Assembly: GCA_003116995.1 (NCBI GenBank)
Contig: BDSL01000172.1
Span: 56,690-120,689 of the forward strand
Reading direction: 5' to 3'
Length of the DNA: 64,000 bases
DNA from: Yamagishiella unicocca
Taxonomy: Eukaryota > Chlorophyta > Chlorophyceae > Chlamydomonadales > Volvocaceae
Shown here: positions 8,832-18,462 of the stretch, one piece after another
Numbering within the stretch: position 1 is the stretch's first letter
Layout of the letters: each line of letters opens with the position of its first letter
Notes under the pieces: model-generated
Databases searched by the model: none
What the model was told of the DNA's origin: nothing
What the model saw: only the letters and a program-made list of their open reading frames with translations
Position numbers and translations under genes: made by a program

Positions 8832-9905
8832 ATGGAGCAGCAGAAACCACACGCCCTTATTGTGGACAAGGTCAATAGTAAGACCTTCGTCAAGAGTAAT
8901 TTAATGGTACAGTATCTTGACAATATTATAGTCAGATGTGGCATTGGAGCCGCATTGAGCCATAAGCAGCATTCTGAGCAGATATCCGGCTTACTCAAAG
9001 ACGGTTCTCTGGTCGTGCTTCTGCTGTCGGGGAACAACACTCCCCGAGACCCAAAACTTATGGCATCGTGTCTACTGCAGCTTCACAGGCAGTTCAATAC
9101 GTATGAAATCCAGGATGTGTGTGTACCTGTTCAACGGTTTGGCAAGGTGGGACTCTGGAACACTCTAATTAAACAAGCCATATATGAGGTTCGAAAAAGA
9201 AAGGGACGTAGGGTATCTGTATGTTGTAATTCAAATTATAAGGACGCTTTCAAGTGCTATACCCGTTGTTTTGGAGCGCAGGTGCACAAAGCTCATGAGG
9301 TTTCCAAGAATTGGGCCGCATTCGAGATGAACATCAGAGCGGACGCCAGGGCATCGTCCAACGTGCCTTCTCCCAAGTGCATGAAAAACATGAATAAGGA
9401 GGAGGACCACGTTCCACGACGCGTCCTTGTTGTAGACAAGGACAACAGTAAGACCTTTCTCAGGAGTAATTTATTGCTACAATATCTTGACAACAAGTTA
9501 GACTGTGGCTCTCGACCCGGCTTGAGCATTAAACAGCATACAGATTGGATGGCTACTTACCACAGCAACGGATCTCTGAACGTGCTAATTCTATCGGGGA
9601 CAGAGGATCCGAGAGACCAAACAGTTATGGCATCGTGTGTACTTGTGTTTCACGGGCAGTTCAATACGTATGAAATACACGATGTATGTGTCAATTTACA
9701 ACATCGTGGCAAGGGGCTCTGCAACACTCTGATTACAGAAGCTATACATGAGGTTCGAAAAAGAAAAGGACGCAGGGTATCTGTATATTGTAATGCAGAT
9801 AACAAGTACGCATGCAAATGCTACGCCAGTCTGTTTGGATCACCGGTGCACGAACTTTCAGATACCAATTCGAATACAGCCGCATTCGAACTCAACAGTC
9901 CATAG
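8832..9905 (+). CDS. Tandem GNAT-like N-acetyltransferase (two domains)
   Basis: About 357 residues from the ATG at 8832 (the frame opens at a TTG nine bases earlier). It consists of two similar halves, residues about 5-165 and 195-355. Each begins with a VDK-x-NSKTF-x(2)-SNL block and contains an FNTYEI-x-DVCV strand, an acetyl-CoA-loop-like motif and a VRKRKGRRVSV segment. The second half has HRGKGLCNTLI, matching the R/Q-x-x-G-x-G/A motif A of GNAT enzymes. The first half has RFGKVGLWNTLI, with one residue inserted, so its cofactor loop may be degenerate. GNAT enzymes transfer acetyl groups from acetyl-CoA to amines; the substrate here is unknown. The halves must come from an internal duplication. 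Confidence 0.7.
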   Translation: MEQQKPHALIVDKVNSKTFVKSNLMVQYLDNIIVRCGIGAALSHKQHSEQISGLLKDGSLVVLLLSGNNTPRDPKLMASCLLQLHRQFNTYEIQDVCVPVQRFGKVGLWNTLIKQAIYEVRKRKGRRVSVCCNSNYKDAFKCYTRCFGAQVHKAHEVSKNWAAFEMNIRADARASSNVPSPKCMKNMNKEEDHVPRRVLVVDKDNSKTFLRSNLLLQYLDNKLDCGSRPGLSIKQHTDWMATYHSNGSLNVLILSGTEDPRDQTVMASCVLVFHGQFNTYEIHDVCVNLQHRGKGLCNTLITEAIHEVRKRKGRRVSVYCNADNKYACKCYASLFGSPVHELSDTNSNTAAFELNSP

Positions 9906-10005
9906 AGACAAAGAGACAACAATCCATAGCAATTATAAAGTCGAAAGGAATGCCGCATTTGAAAATTGAAGATCATCCAAACAATTTTAGAATCATCCAA
10001 ACAAC

Positions 10006-11103
10006 ATGATGGTCGACAATGTACGTTGTCTTCTCGATATGCCACAAGACGTAATTATAGACATTATTGTTCGCAGTAATGGATCCAGGAGTCTGCAGCA
10101 AAGCTGCAAATGTTTCAAGAAGGCATATGACAGAATCATGGTCTATGAGCCGCTGATGTGTGCTCGAATCATGTACAATATCCTGGTTGACAGGCCCGGC
10201 TCCAAACTCGATAGCGATTCTCAAAACCCTAAATTAAGTCATCTATACGAACATTTTTCTAGCAACTTCATGGAAATACTCAATAGATTCCTCTCAATTT
10301 TATTAGAACATGAGCAGGAGCTCACGTCTAAGTATCTTAGCAACCTGTTAATATGGGCATCTCAAAAGGGTCTAATGGATGTTGTGAAGCTCCTCTTGGA
10401 GAGGAATGCTGATATCCATGTGGATAAGGACAGCGCATTACGTGTGGCATCTTGTTATGGCCATACAGACATAGTGGAGGTGCTGCTCGACGGGGGCGCT
10501 GATGTACATGCGGATAAAGGCCGAGTACTATACTGGGCATCTTCGAAATGTATCACTCAGACCGTGAAATTGCTCTTAGATAGAGGAGCTGATGTACACG
10601 CACTTGATGATTGCGCATTGCACATGGCATCTAAAAAAGGTCACATTGAGATTGTGAAACTCCTACTCGACAGGGGCGCAGATGTACACGCTCTGAATGA
10701 CCACGCACTGCACACGGCATCTGCATATGGTCACATTGAGACTGTAGAGTTCCTACTCGACAAGGGTGCCAATGTACGTGCAATAAATGACTATGCACTG
10801 CACATGGCATCTTCACAAGGTCACATTGAGACTGTGAAATTACTCTTAAATAGGGGCGCTGATTTACATGCGTTTTATGATAATGCATTGCGCCGGGCAT
10901 CTGAGAATGGTCACATTGAGACTGTAGAGTTCCTACTCAACAAAGGAGCCAATATACATGCAATAGATGACTACATACTGCACATGGCATCTTTACATGG
11001 TCACACTCAGACTGTGAAATTACTCCTAGATAAGGGGGCTAATGCACATGTGTACAGAAATTTGGGAAGAGATGCGGACAGAGCGTGTTGCACCATTATG
11101 TAG
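10006..11103 (+). CDS. F-box-like / ankyrin-repeat protein
   Basis: 365 residues from an ATG. Residues 8-45 (LLDMPQDVIIDIIVRSNGSRSLQQSCKCF) have the pattern of an F-box-like helix bundle as seen in poxviral and giant-virus ankyrin proteins. From about residue 105 to 355 there are about eight ankyrin repeats of 33 residues, with recurring HIETVKLLLDRGADVHA units. Such proteins usually recruit host targets to SCF ubiquitin ligases; that role is inferred from architecture. AAAATTGA occurs about 45 bases upstream of the ATG. A related but GC-richer gene with the same N-terminal pattern lies at 22127-22993. Confidence 0.85.
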   Translation: MMVDNVRCLLDMPQDVIIDIIVRSNGSRSLQQSCKCFKKAYDRIMVYEPLMCARIMYNILVDRPGSKLDSDSQNPKLSHLYEHFSSNFMEILNRFLSILLEHEQELTSKYLSNLLIWASQKGLMDVVKLLLERNADIHVDKDSALRVASCYGHTDIVEVLLDGGADVHADKGRVLYWASSKCITQTVKLLLDRGADVHALDDCALHMASKKGHIEIVKLLLDRGADVHALNDHALHTASAYGHIETVEFLLDKGANVRAINDYALHMASSQGHIETVKLLLNRGADLHAFYDNALRRASENGHIETVEFLLNKGANIHAIDDYILHMASLHGHTQTVKLLLDKGANAHVYRNLGRDADRACCTIM

Positions 11104-11289
11104 TTGTATACCCAGCGTTGTGTAGTCGTATATCAATTGTCATCGACATCATCTACTACGTGGATCGCGTCGATCGAGCTGGCGCCGCAGCGCGTCCATT
11201 ATTGCGTCGAGCTCCGACCGCTTTTGTGTGAGAAAACAAAACACCGCTAAAAATATCCATACAAAACAACATATTGCAACTACAACACA

Positions 11290-12114
11290 ATGGAACACCT
11301 TCACTTGCGCAAGTTTGACATGTCAACAATTGCCAACGATTCTGTTGTGGTCATGTTGGGGAAGCGCAACACGGGCAAATCATTCCTAGTCCGAGACCTC
11401 CTCTATTATCACCGTGATATCCCTATTGGAACGGTGGTGTCTGCTACCGAATGCGCAAATAATTTTTATGGCCAGATGATCCCAAACATCTTCATCCATG
11501 AGTCACCTGACCCAGAGATCGTTGCAAAGGCGTTGAAGCGACAGGCAAGGCTCCAACAACAAATTAAGAAATCAATTCGACGAACGGGGAGGTCCGATAT
11601 CGATTTGCGCGCCTTCCTTATTCTTGATGATTGCCTTGCCGATAAACACAAATGGATTAATCACCCCGCAATTCAACAGGTATTCCTTAACGGGCGTCAC
11701 TACAAGCTTCTTGTGTTGATCACCATTCAGTATCCGATGGGCATTCCCCCCATTCTGCGTGGAAACATTGATTATGTGTTTGTGCTGCGAGACAACATCA
11801 TGGGGAACCGCAAGAAAATATATGACAACTACTGCGGTATGTTCCGGAGCTTTGATATGTTCAATCAGGTGATGGAGCAAACTACCTCAAACTATGAATG
11901 CCTGGTCGTCAATAACAATGTCAAGAGCAACAAGCTCGAAGACCAAGTATTTTGGTACAAGGCTCAGAAACATGATTCATTCAAGATTGGGGCACAATAT
12001 TTCTGGGATCTTTGTGCCTCCTCTGATGATGATAATGATAATGATGTTGATGAGGAGGAAAACACCATACGCAGAGTGTCCAAAGGACCCGTCGTATCAG
12101 TCATTAAGGGGTGA
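11290..12114 (+). CDS. A32-like genome-packaging ATPase
   Basis: 274 residues from an ATG. Residues 24-31 are the P-loop GKRNTGKS, residues about 108-117 (RAFLILDDCLAD) are the Walker B strand, and QVFLNGRHYKLLVLITIQYP followed by VFVLRD matches the conserved later part of the FtsK/HerA-type packaging ATPases of Nucleocytoviricota. These enzymes pump viral DNA into the capsid. The length is typical. The C-terminal 40 residues are an acidic linker (DDDNDNDVDEEEN). Its neighbours, the AAA ATPase and HSP70, are also core-like genes. This is one of the best lineage markers in the window. Confidence 0.95.
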   Translation: MEHLHLRKFDMSTIANDSVVVMLGKRNTGKSFLVRDLLYYHRDIPIGTVVSATECANNFYGQMIPNIFIHESPDPEIVAKALKRQARLQQQIKKSIRRTGRSDIDLRAFLILDDCLADKHKWINHPAIQQVFLNGRHYKLLVLITIQYPMGIPPILRGNIDYVFVLRDNIMGNRKKIYDNYCGMFRSFDMFNQVMEQTTSNYECLVVNNNVKSNKLEDQVFWYKAQKHDSFKIGAQYFWDLCASSDDDNDNDVDEEENTIRRVSKGPVVSVIKG

Positions 12115-12269
12115 TTTAATGGTTTTGATTCGTGGATATTTCATAGACAATCCAGCCATATTATTGAAAAATTGAATGATCTTGACCAAATCATAGTAAC
12201 AGTCCAGATAAGAGTCCGTAATTGACCACTCTGTAAGAGAGACTACAGGATTATACTGTATCCCTTGCA

Positions 12270-13796
12270 ATGGTCAGGCGTTCGTATAACATGATGGGTG
12301 CCTGGGCAAGCGGAATGGAACACATCTGGCACGGAAGCACTATCACTAGCATGCTCCAGCTGTCAGGTCTTTTAAACTTCCTAAGTTTGCGATTCTTCGT
12401 AACCGCCATCCCATGGAAAGCGGTATGTGATTGGATGGTAGGTGGCCACAGGATGAAAATATCAGATGAGGCGAACACAGCTGGTGACCGACTTGACACC
12501 AACCCTGCCATGAGAGCCATTCTACGTGCCAATGCCGAGCATGCAAGCGCCAGTATCAGTGTTATTGGTGCTGTCTTGGATTACCTCGTTTCAGTCTATG
12601 ATGTTAAGGGTGATCGAGTTCAGTGTCAGAAGATTGAATCTGACGAAACTAGCAACGGCAGTCCTTACACAGAGCTGTCTGCGAAGTACATGCCCGACTC
12701 AGTGGGGCAGTGGGTCTACGTTCCCAGAGCAAAAATATCATTCATGTTGCTGGAGAACATCAAGATGGCAAATGATAACACCAAAGTCGCCTCTTACATG
12801 AAGCAACTACATCTCTACGCGCGGGGAAAGGATGCTCGAGATCGACTGACATGCTTCATAGATGGTGCGATTAAGCGACACAATGCATTGGAGAAGAAAG
12901 CCGCCGGCGATGGAATTCTGTACGTTTACAAGGGTTCCTACGATGCCAACGCCAACAGCGATGGTGCGGTTGTATACACTCGATACGTGATACCAATGGA
13001 CTCGGGCGAGTCGGACAAGTACAGTAATGTACTATACAAGGACATGGACAATATCAAACGAAGACTGGAGAAAGGCCTGTCAGCTGGCATTTTCCTGCAT
13101 GGACCGCCGGGTACTGGCAAGAGTACGTTTGCCATCACGCTGGCCCGCAAGACAGGGAGGACCGCAGTAATCCTCGTCGACCCACGCGGATATGAGAACT
13201 CACGGTCTGCTCTAGAGCAGCTCATGCTCAAGGGCACCTTTCAGTTGGATGCTTCTGAGGACTACCGCAAAGTTTGCATACAACCACGCATGTCCATCTA
13301 TGACTTCGATGAAGCGGATGCATACGAAGTCATGACCAACCGGTCTGCTGGGATTTCCCAGGCCAAAAAGCCAGTCCGCCGGTCAAGGGTCGAGTCCTCA
13401 GACTCTTCGGGATCTTGTCGGGTCTCTTCTAGGCCGCGTGGACGACGTGTGGTTGAGGATAACGGAGACATGCTCACAATGGGTCGCATGCTTGAGATGC
13501 TCAGTGGTACGGTAAACACACCCGGACACGTGTATGTTGCGAGCACCAACTTGCGAGACAAGATTGACTCCGCCTACATGCGCGCAGGACGCTTTGGGGA
13601 CTATGTCATCGAGCTGGGGTACCTGGAGGTGTCACAGATCGTGGAAATGCTCCAGATGCATTATGGAAACACTGTCAAAATTGACGATATCAAGCATCCG
13701 ATTGGCAATGTCACAGCGGCCAACATGTTCAATGCCTTCGCAAAATACGAGACAGTGGATGAGGCGATCGCATCCCTCGGAATGGGACAGGCGTAG
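12270..13796 (+). CDS. BCS1-like AAA ATPase
   Basis: 508 residues from an ATG. The N-terminal third has a hydrophobic segment (LLNFLSLRFFVTAIPW, about 31-46). At about residue 277 there is the P-loop HGPPGTGKST, then a Walker B region SIYDFDEADAYE and a sensor/second-region-of-homology block YVASTNLRDKIDSAYMRAGRFGD. This order and the DxAxxRxGR ending match BCS1-like AAA ATPases, which in mitochondria are membrane-bound protein translocases and are frequent in giant viruses with unknown role. A Ser/Arg-rich linker (about 368-392) separates Walker B and the sensor, a lineage-specific insertion. Confidence 0.88.
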   Translation: MVRRSYNMMGAWASGMEHIWHGSTITSMLQLSGLLNFLSLRFFVTAIPWKAVCDWMVGGHRMKISDEANTAGDRLDTNPAMRAILRANAEHASASISVIGAVLDYLVSVYDVKGDRVQCQKIESDETSNGSPYTELSAKYMPDSVGQWVYVPRAKISFMLLENIKMANDNTKVASYMKQLHLYARGKDARDRLTCFIDGAIKRHNALEKKAAGDGILYVYKGSYDANANSDGAVVYTRYVIPMDSGESDKYSNVLYKDMDNIKRRLEKGLSAGIFLHGPPGTGKSTFAITLARKTGRTAVILVDPRGYENSRSALEQLMLKGTFQLDASEDYRKVCIQPRMSIYDFDEADAYEVMTNRSAGISQAKKPVRRSRVESSDSSGSCRVSSRPRGRRVVEDNGDMLTMGRMLEMLSGTVNTPGHVYVASTNLRDKIDSAYMRAGRFGDYVIELGYLEVSQIVEMLQMHYGNTVKIDDIKHPIGNVTAANMFNAFAKYETVDEAIASLGMGQA

Positions 13797-14302
13797 TCCC
13801 TGCTCGCTCGCCAAATCTGGACTCTACTAATTGTACCACCGCACCTTAGTGCCTTAGTGCCTTAGTGCCTTAGTGCCTTAGTGCCTTAGTGCCTTAGTGC
13901 CTTAGTGCCTTAGTGCCTTAGTGTCTTAGTGCCTTAGTGCCTAAGTGTCTTAGTGTCTTAGTGTCTTAGTGTCTTAGTGTCTGAGTGTATTACTGTCCTA
14001 AGTAATGGCAGTCCCGCGCGTCTTTAATTGTTGACGGACCTCAATAGCATTCCTAAATTAATTGTTTTATTTCTGACAATGATTCTGACAATGACGATGT
14101 CAAATACGACAAATACAAAAGAACGACTGTTGCCTTACTGACTTCCTGGAATTTGAAAAAAAGTGAAATAAACAATCACAAAACCAATAGTTGCACAGTA
14201 AACCAAGAGTTTAACCAAGAGTTGAATACGAGTGATCCGTCTTCGTACCTACTTACTCTAACTACTTACTCTAACTACTTACTCTAACTACTTACTCTAA
14301 AC
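13797..14302. repeat. Spacer with 8-bp minisatellite and 13-bp repeats
   Basis: About 13843-13988 is a long tandem array of the 8-base unit CCTTAGTG (roughly 18 copies, later ones drifting to TCTTAGTG). About 14250-14301 is a 13-base array (TAACTACTTACTC) ending six bases before the ATG of the next gene. The middle part is AT-rich without a credible gene. Confidence 0.88.
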
Positions 14303-15244
14303 ATGTACCCGATGACCTGTCAAGTCCACCGTCCACAGCCGATTCCATACATGGTGATTCCTGTGTTTCATGCCCCTCACCATTTTGTTCCACAATTCCA
14401 ATCACAGTACGAAAACGTTCATATGGCATCATACCAATTTCCAATGTTGCCACCCTCAACTGCATTTTACTGGGGTCCAGTACTACTACCAGTAAATCAT
14501 TTCATACACTCCGCAATGAACCCAGCAATTCACCCAGCAAACATGATCGCTGCTTACCCGATCACTACAAAAGAGTCAGAGGAGTCAGAGGTGTCGGATG
14601 AGTCACCGGAGTCAATGACCACATATGAGTCACTGGAGTCAAGGACCACATATGAGTCACTGGAGTCACTGGTTACAGAAGAGTCACTGGAGTCAAGGAC
14701 CGCAGAAGAGTCACTGGACTCAATGGTCACAGAAGAGTCATTGGAGTCAATGACAACAGAAGAGTCAATAGACATAGCCATTGAGGAACCGTCTACCATT
14801 TCTGAGCCAGCTCAAAATCAAAAAGAGTCATGTAGCAAGCCGCTGCTCATGCTGGCACACCCAACAACATTTCCAGTGAACGAATTTGGCCCCACCATCT
14901 ACTCTGTGCGGTCATGGTCTTCGTGCTGGGAGGCCATCATGACACGAGTCAAGTTGGCTGATATGGTGATGCCTGAGATGAAAAATATCATTGATGCTTG
15001 TGCAGTGATGGACATTGCTGACAATGAAATCTTCCCGCTTGCACGTCAGATATGTGATGTCCTCCGTGTAGACAACACTTCTGTTAACAGTTCTAAGAGC
15101 TCATTTGCAACCATTGTGGTGAACCTAATCACGCGAATTAAGATGGGCTGCAAGTGGTTTGAGGATCTCGACTTTACACAGAGTTATGAGATAACTCGTT
15201 TAGCAATGCACCTTTACGTACTGGATGAAATGTCAAAGGTTTAG
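14303..15244 (+). CDS. Hypothetical protein with ESLES repeats
   Basis: 313 residues from an ATG. The N-terminal 85 residues are rich in Pro, His and aromatics. Residues about 92-158 are degenerate TEESLES/TYESLES heptamer-like repeats, highly acidic. The C-terminal 120 residues (from about PTIYSVRSWSSCWEAIM) look globular and helical, with CKWFEDLDFTQSYEITRLAMHL. No family recognised. The repeat region likely evolves by slippage of a 21-base DNA unit. Confidence 0.65.
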   Translation: MYPMTCQVHRPQPIPYMVIPVFHAPHHFVPQFQSQYENVHMASYQFPMLPPSTAFYWGPVLLPVNHFIHSAMNPAIHPANMIAAYPITTKESEESEVSDESPESMTTYESLESRTTYESLESLVTEESLESRTAEESLDSMVTEESLESMTTEESIDIAIEEPSTISEPAQNQKESCSKPLLMLAHPTTFPVNEFGPTIYSVRSWSSCWEAIMTRVKLADMVMPEMKNIIDACAVMDIADNEIFPLARQICDVLRVDNTSVNSSKSSFATIVVNLITRIKMGCKWFEDLDFTQSYEITRLAMHLYVLDEMSKV

Positions 15245-15618
15245 GTCATTCCGTGCCATTTCGTGCCATTTCGTGTCATTTCGTATCATTTCGTCACATT
15301 TCGTGTCCGCATTTTGGTTCAATATGGGCAATCAATATGGGCAACAATCATTTTTGACAATATTTTTTTTTGACAATATTTTAGTTGACAATATTTTAGG
15401 ACATCATTTTGGACATGTCGGGGGGGGGGAGGACCAACCCACCCTCCTGCTACTGCTGCTGCTTCTAGCGGCGGCACGCGATTGTTACATTATTTTTCAT
15501 TATAAAATTGATAAAAATATCAAATGGCATTCATCACTTGAATTCGACGCCGCCTCCGCAGTCAGACGACGTGGCGACATCACACCTGTTATATATAGGA
15601 CACATTTTAGTTTAGGAC
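15245..15618. other. Spacer with short tandem repeats and G-run
   Basis: About 15247-15305 contains CATTTCGTGC-type 11-base repeats, 15355-15410 contains TTGACAATATTTT repeats, and there is a run of about nine G at 15421. The last 30 bases hold TTATATATAGGA, a TATA-box candidate about 25 bases upstream of the next gene. Confidence 0.7.
15588..15599 (+). promoter_or_regulatory. TATA-box-like element
   Basis: The sequence TTATATATAGGA lies about 20-30 bases before the ATG at 15619. It is only a sequence match; no start site is known. Confidence 0.4.
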
Positions 15619-16131
15619 ATGGCGTCTTGCAGTCCTGTAACCCAAGACTTCCCACCAGCCACTGCCAATCATCAACAAAAAATATCGCCAGCGAACAAGA
15701 TTAGGACCGAGGAACCCATTCATGATCATCGTTGCGCTTTGTTATTGGGAATATTATTAAGCACAATCTCATGGTCTATTATGCCCATTATAGGGGTGTG
15801 CTTCCTGAATTACCCTGAACCACTTCCGATTCTAATCGGAGCGATCCTGATCAGCAACTATTTCATGATGTTGTGGCCTCTTCTATTCGCACACTTTGTA
15901 CAACAACAGACTGGCATCAAAGTAGTATTAGCACCTTTTGCAATACTGACGCCGTTGGTTCCGTTTGCGATAGGTGGATATTGTTTGATTCTTGATCCCT
16001 CTGGATTCGCTGCACTGTTCATGACCGGCTACTCAATACTAATATTGATAATAACTGCGGTGGAGGAGAAGGAAAGAGAGTTTTCTAATGGATTGTGTCA
16101 CGAGTCGGAAAAAGTAGAGTTGAAAGTATAG
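15619..16131 (+). CDS. Multi-spanning membrane protein
   Basis: 170 residues from an ATG. A polar 35-residue N-terminus is followed by four hydrophobic segments: LLLGILLSTISWSIMPIIGV, LPILIGAILISNYFMMLWPLL, VVLAPFAILTPLVPFAI, and FAALFMTGYSILILIITAV. The tail is charged. No family recognised. It converges with the HSP70 gene, 75 bases apart. Confidence 0.65.
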   Translation: MASCSPVTQDFPPATANHQQKISPANKIRTEEPIHDHRCALLLGILLSTISWSIMPIIGVCFLNYPEPLPILIGAILISNYFMMLWPLLFAHFVQQQTGIKVVLAPFAILTPLVPFAIGGYCLILDPSGFAALFMTGYSILILIITAVEEKEREFSNGLCHESEKVELKV

Positions 16132-16206
16132 TTGAAAGCCGTGGCGGCTGAGGAGGAACAAGCTGTGTGAATCATGATGATATAATCTTCCTCGTTGTTG
16201 CAAATT

Positions 16207-18096
16207 TTATTCCTTCGTACCATCATCATCGTTATCATTCGCGCATTTTACATCTTCCGGCAAGTTCACAGCAGACTCAATACATTTTTGGAGGTCCATC
16301 AACTTTAACTCGTATTCCTCCGTACTGGCATCGGGGTTTGACTCTGTCCATGCTAGAGTTTCTTCGACTAATGACTTCAATGTAGATGTCGGCTCGCTGT
16401 TATTCTCGCTATTATTTTTATTATTTTTGATCGAATATGCAAGGCTTTCCAGGTTGTTCTTTGCATCAATACGTCTTTTCTGTTTTTCGTCATCATCTTT
16501 AAAGATCTCTGCCTGTTTTATCATTGCGTCCACTTGTGCTTTGCTTAGACGGCCCTTGTCATCGGTGATGGTAATATTGCTCTTGTTGCCGGTAGTTTTA
16601 TCGTGCGCTGTTACTTGTAAAATGCCATCGCGCGTCACCTCGAGGGTGACTTCGATCTGAGGCACGCCTCGTGGGGCGGCTGCAATGCCATTGAGGTCAA
16701 ATGTTCCCAGTAGATTACAGTCCTTGGTGAAGTGTCGTTCGCCCTCATACACTTTTATAGAGACGACTGTTTGGTTGTCCGCATATGTTGAGAACACTTG
16801 CGACTTTTGCAATGGGAACTGTGTGTTCCTGGGAATAATAACTGTCATCACCCCACCGGATGTCTCGATTCCCAGCGACAATGGTGTGACGTCCCATAGC
16901 AAAATATCTTTGATAGCATCATCACCTTCCACTGGACCTTTGAGCAACCGTGCTTGCACTGCCGCCCCATACGCAATCGCCTCGTCTGGATTTATGGACT
17001 TATTCAGCACCTTTCCATTGAAGAAGTCTGAGAGCATGCTTTGGATTTTGGGGATGCGTGATGAACCACCAACAAGCACAACATCATGTATGCTCGCCTT
17101 GTCCAGTTTGGAATCTCGGACCACTGATTCTACAGTGTTGATGCATTTTTGGAAGTATGATGAACACAAGTCCTCGAACTTTGAGCGCGTGATTGATGCG
17201 GCATAGTCAAGGCCTTCAAAGAGAGAATCCAGTTCAATACTTGTCGTCATAGATGTCGATAGCGTGCGTTTTGCACGCTCACATGCCGTCTTAAGACGCT
17301 TCATGGCCCGTGAATTTGTCAAGACGTCCTTCTTGTAACGCTTCTTAAAATCTGCCGCGAAGTGCTCTACAAGATTGTTGTCAAGGTCCTCACCTCCAAG
17401 ATGCGCATCACCGCCAGTTGCCTTAACCTCAAAGAGTCCCTCGCAAATAGTCAGAACTGTGACATCGAAGGTGCCTCCACCTAGATCAAATATCAGGATG
17501 TTTTTTTCAGTATCAGATGAGGCCGCCTTTGTGTCAAGACCATATGCAATAGCCGCTGCAGTGGGCTCGTTTATTATACGGAGGACATTTAATCCTGCAA
17601 TACGTCCAGCATCCTTAGTTGCTTGTCTCTGACTGTCACCGAAGTATGCAGGCACCGTTATGACAGCATCCACACATTCATGCCCCAATTTATTTTCTGC
17701 AATTTCTTTCATCTTGCTCAGAATCATTGCGGATATCTCTTCTGGATAATACGTTTGCGTCAGACCCTTGTACTCAACCGATATTTGACCCCTGTTTTGA
17801 GAGTCAGGGACGACATCAAATGAAAATAGCTTCAAGTCATGTTGCACTTCGTCAAAGCGACGTCCGATGAGACGTTTTGCATCATATACAGTGTTCTTGG
17901 GATTCATGCAAGCTTGGTTCTTTGCGGCATCACCAATGAGCCGTTCTTCGGATGTGAATGCCACGTAAGATGGTGTCGTCAGGTTACCTTGGTCATTGGG
18001 AATTAACTCAACGCGACCATTCAACCAAACAGCAACAGCTGAATAGGTCGTGCCAAGATCTATGCCAATAGCAGTTGATGTTGCCGAATTTGTCAT
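16207..18096 (-). CDS. HSP70: HSP70 / DnaK family chaperone
   Basis: About 629 residues from the ATG at 18096; the longer frame would start at a TTG. All three family signatures are present: [14 protein letters not shown] near the N-terminus, [16 protein letters not shown] in the middle and [14 protein letters not shown] about residue 330. The linker and substrate-binding region follow ([14 protein letters not shown]). The C-terminus ends DNDDDGTKE and lacks the EEVD tail of cytosolic eukaryotic HSP70 that binds TPR co-chaperones. The protein is an ATP-dependent folding chaperone; in a virus it may serve capsid assembly. Host-derived acquisition is likely but not provable here. Confidence 0.96.
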   Translation of the reverse strand: MTNSATSTAIGIDLGTTYSAVAVWLNGRVELIPNDQGNLTTPSYVAFTSEERLIGDAAKNQACMNPKNTVYDAKRLIGRRFDEVQHDLKLFSFDVVPDSQNRGQISVEYKGLTQTYYPEEISAMILSKMKEIAENKLGHECVDAVITVPAYFGDSQRQATKDAGRIAGLNVLRIINEPTAAAIAYGLDTKAASSDTEKNILIFDLGGGTFDVTVLTICEGLFEVKATGGDAHLGGEDLDNNLVEHFAADFKKRYKKDVLTNSRAMKRLKTACERAKRTLSTSMTTSIELDSLFEGLDYAASITRSKFEDLCSSYFQKCINTVESVVRDSKLDKASIHDVVLVGGSSRIPKIQSMLSDFFNGKVLNKSINPDEAIAYGAAVQARLLKGPVEGDDAIKDILLWDVTPLSLGIETSGGVMTVIIPRNTQFPLQKSQVFSTYADNQTVVSIKVYEGERHFTKDCNLLGTFDLNGIAAAPRGVPQIEVTLEVTRDGILQVTAHDKTTGNKSNITITDDKGRLSKAQVDAMIKQAEIFKDDDEKQKRRIDAKNNLESLAYSIKNNKNNSENNSEPTSTLKSLVEETLAWTESNPDASTEEYELKLMDLQKCIESAVNLPEDVKCANDNDDDGTKE

Positions 18097-18462
18097 GATA
18101 TTCAGATCGATTACAGAACACTTATTTATCAATGAACATGCATGGCTTATGTTTTTTCGTATTTTGTTCGTTTGACAGTTTCATTGACGATAACAAGATC
18201 TCAAGATCTCAAAGTTAGTTGAAACGCCAGGCATGATGCCGGAACATGTAGTACTCCATGGATCTCGCATTCTACAGAACTCCATGGATCTCGCATTCTA
18301 CATGACTCCAGGGATTTCGCATTTTACATAACTCCAGGGAGCTCTCACTTGTACTGCATAATGTCCTTTAAAAAACTATTTATAGGGTGATGTCTCGCAT
18401 TACAAAATACAATATCATGGTGTGAACAATTCCTCAACAATTCCTCAAACAACAAAATCAAA
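18097..18462 (+). promoter_or_regulatory. Repeat-containing upstream region with shared promoter box
   Basis: About 18245-18345 holds four imperfect copies of a 27-base unit (ACTCCATGGATCTCGCATTC and variants). The last one leads into ACTCCAGGGAGCTCTCACTT then GTACTGCATA (18331-18360), and a TATA-like CTATTTATAGG is at 18377-18387. An almost identical box and TATA spacing stand before the paralogous spliced gene (23175-23225). This is therefore probably the promoter of 18463-19950. Confidence 0.65.
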
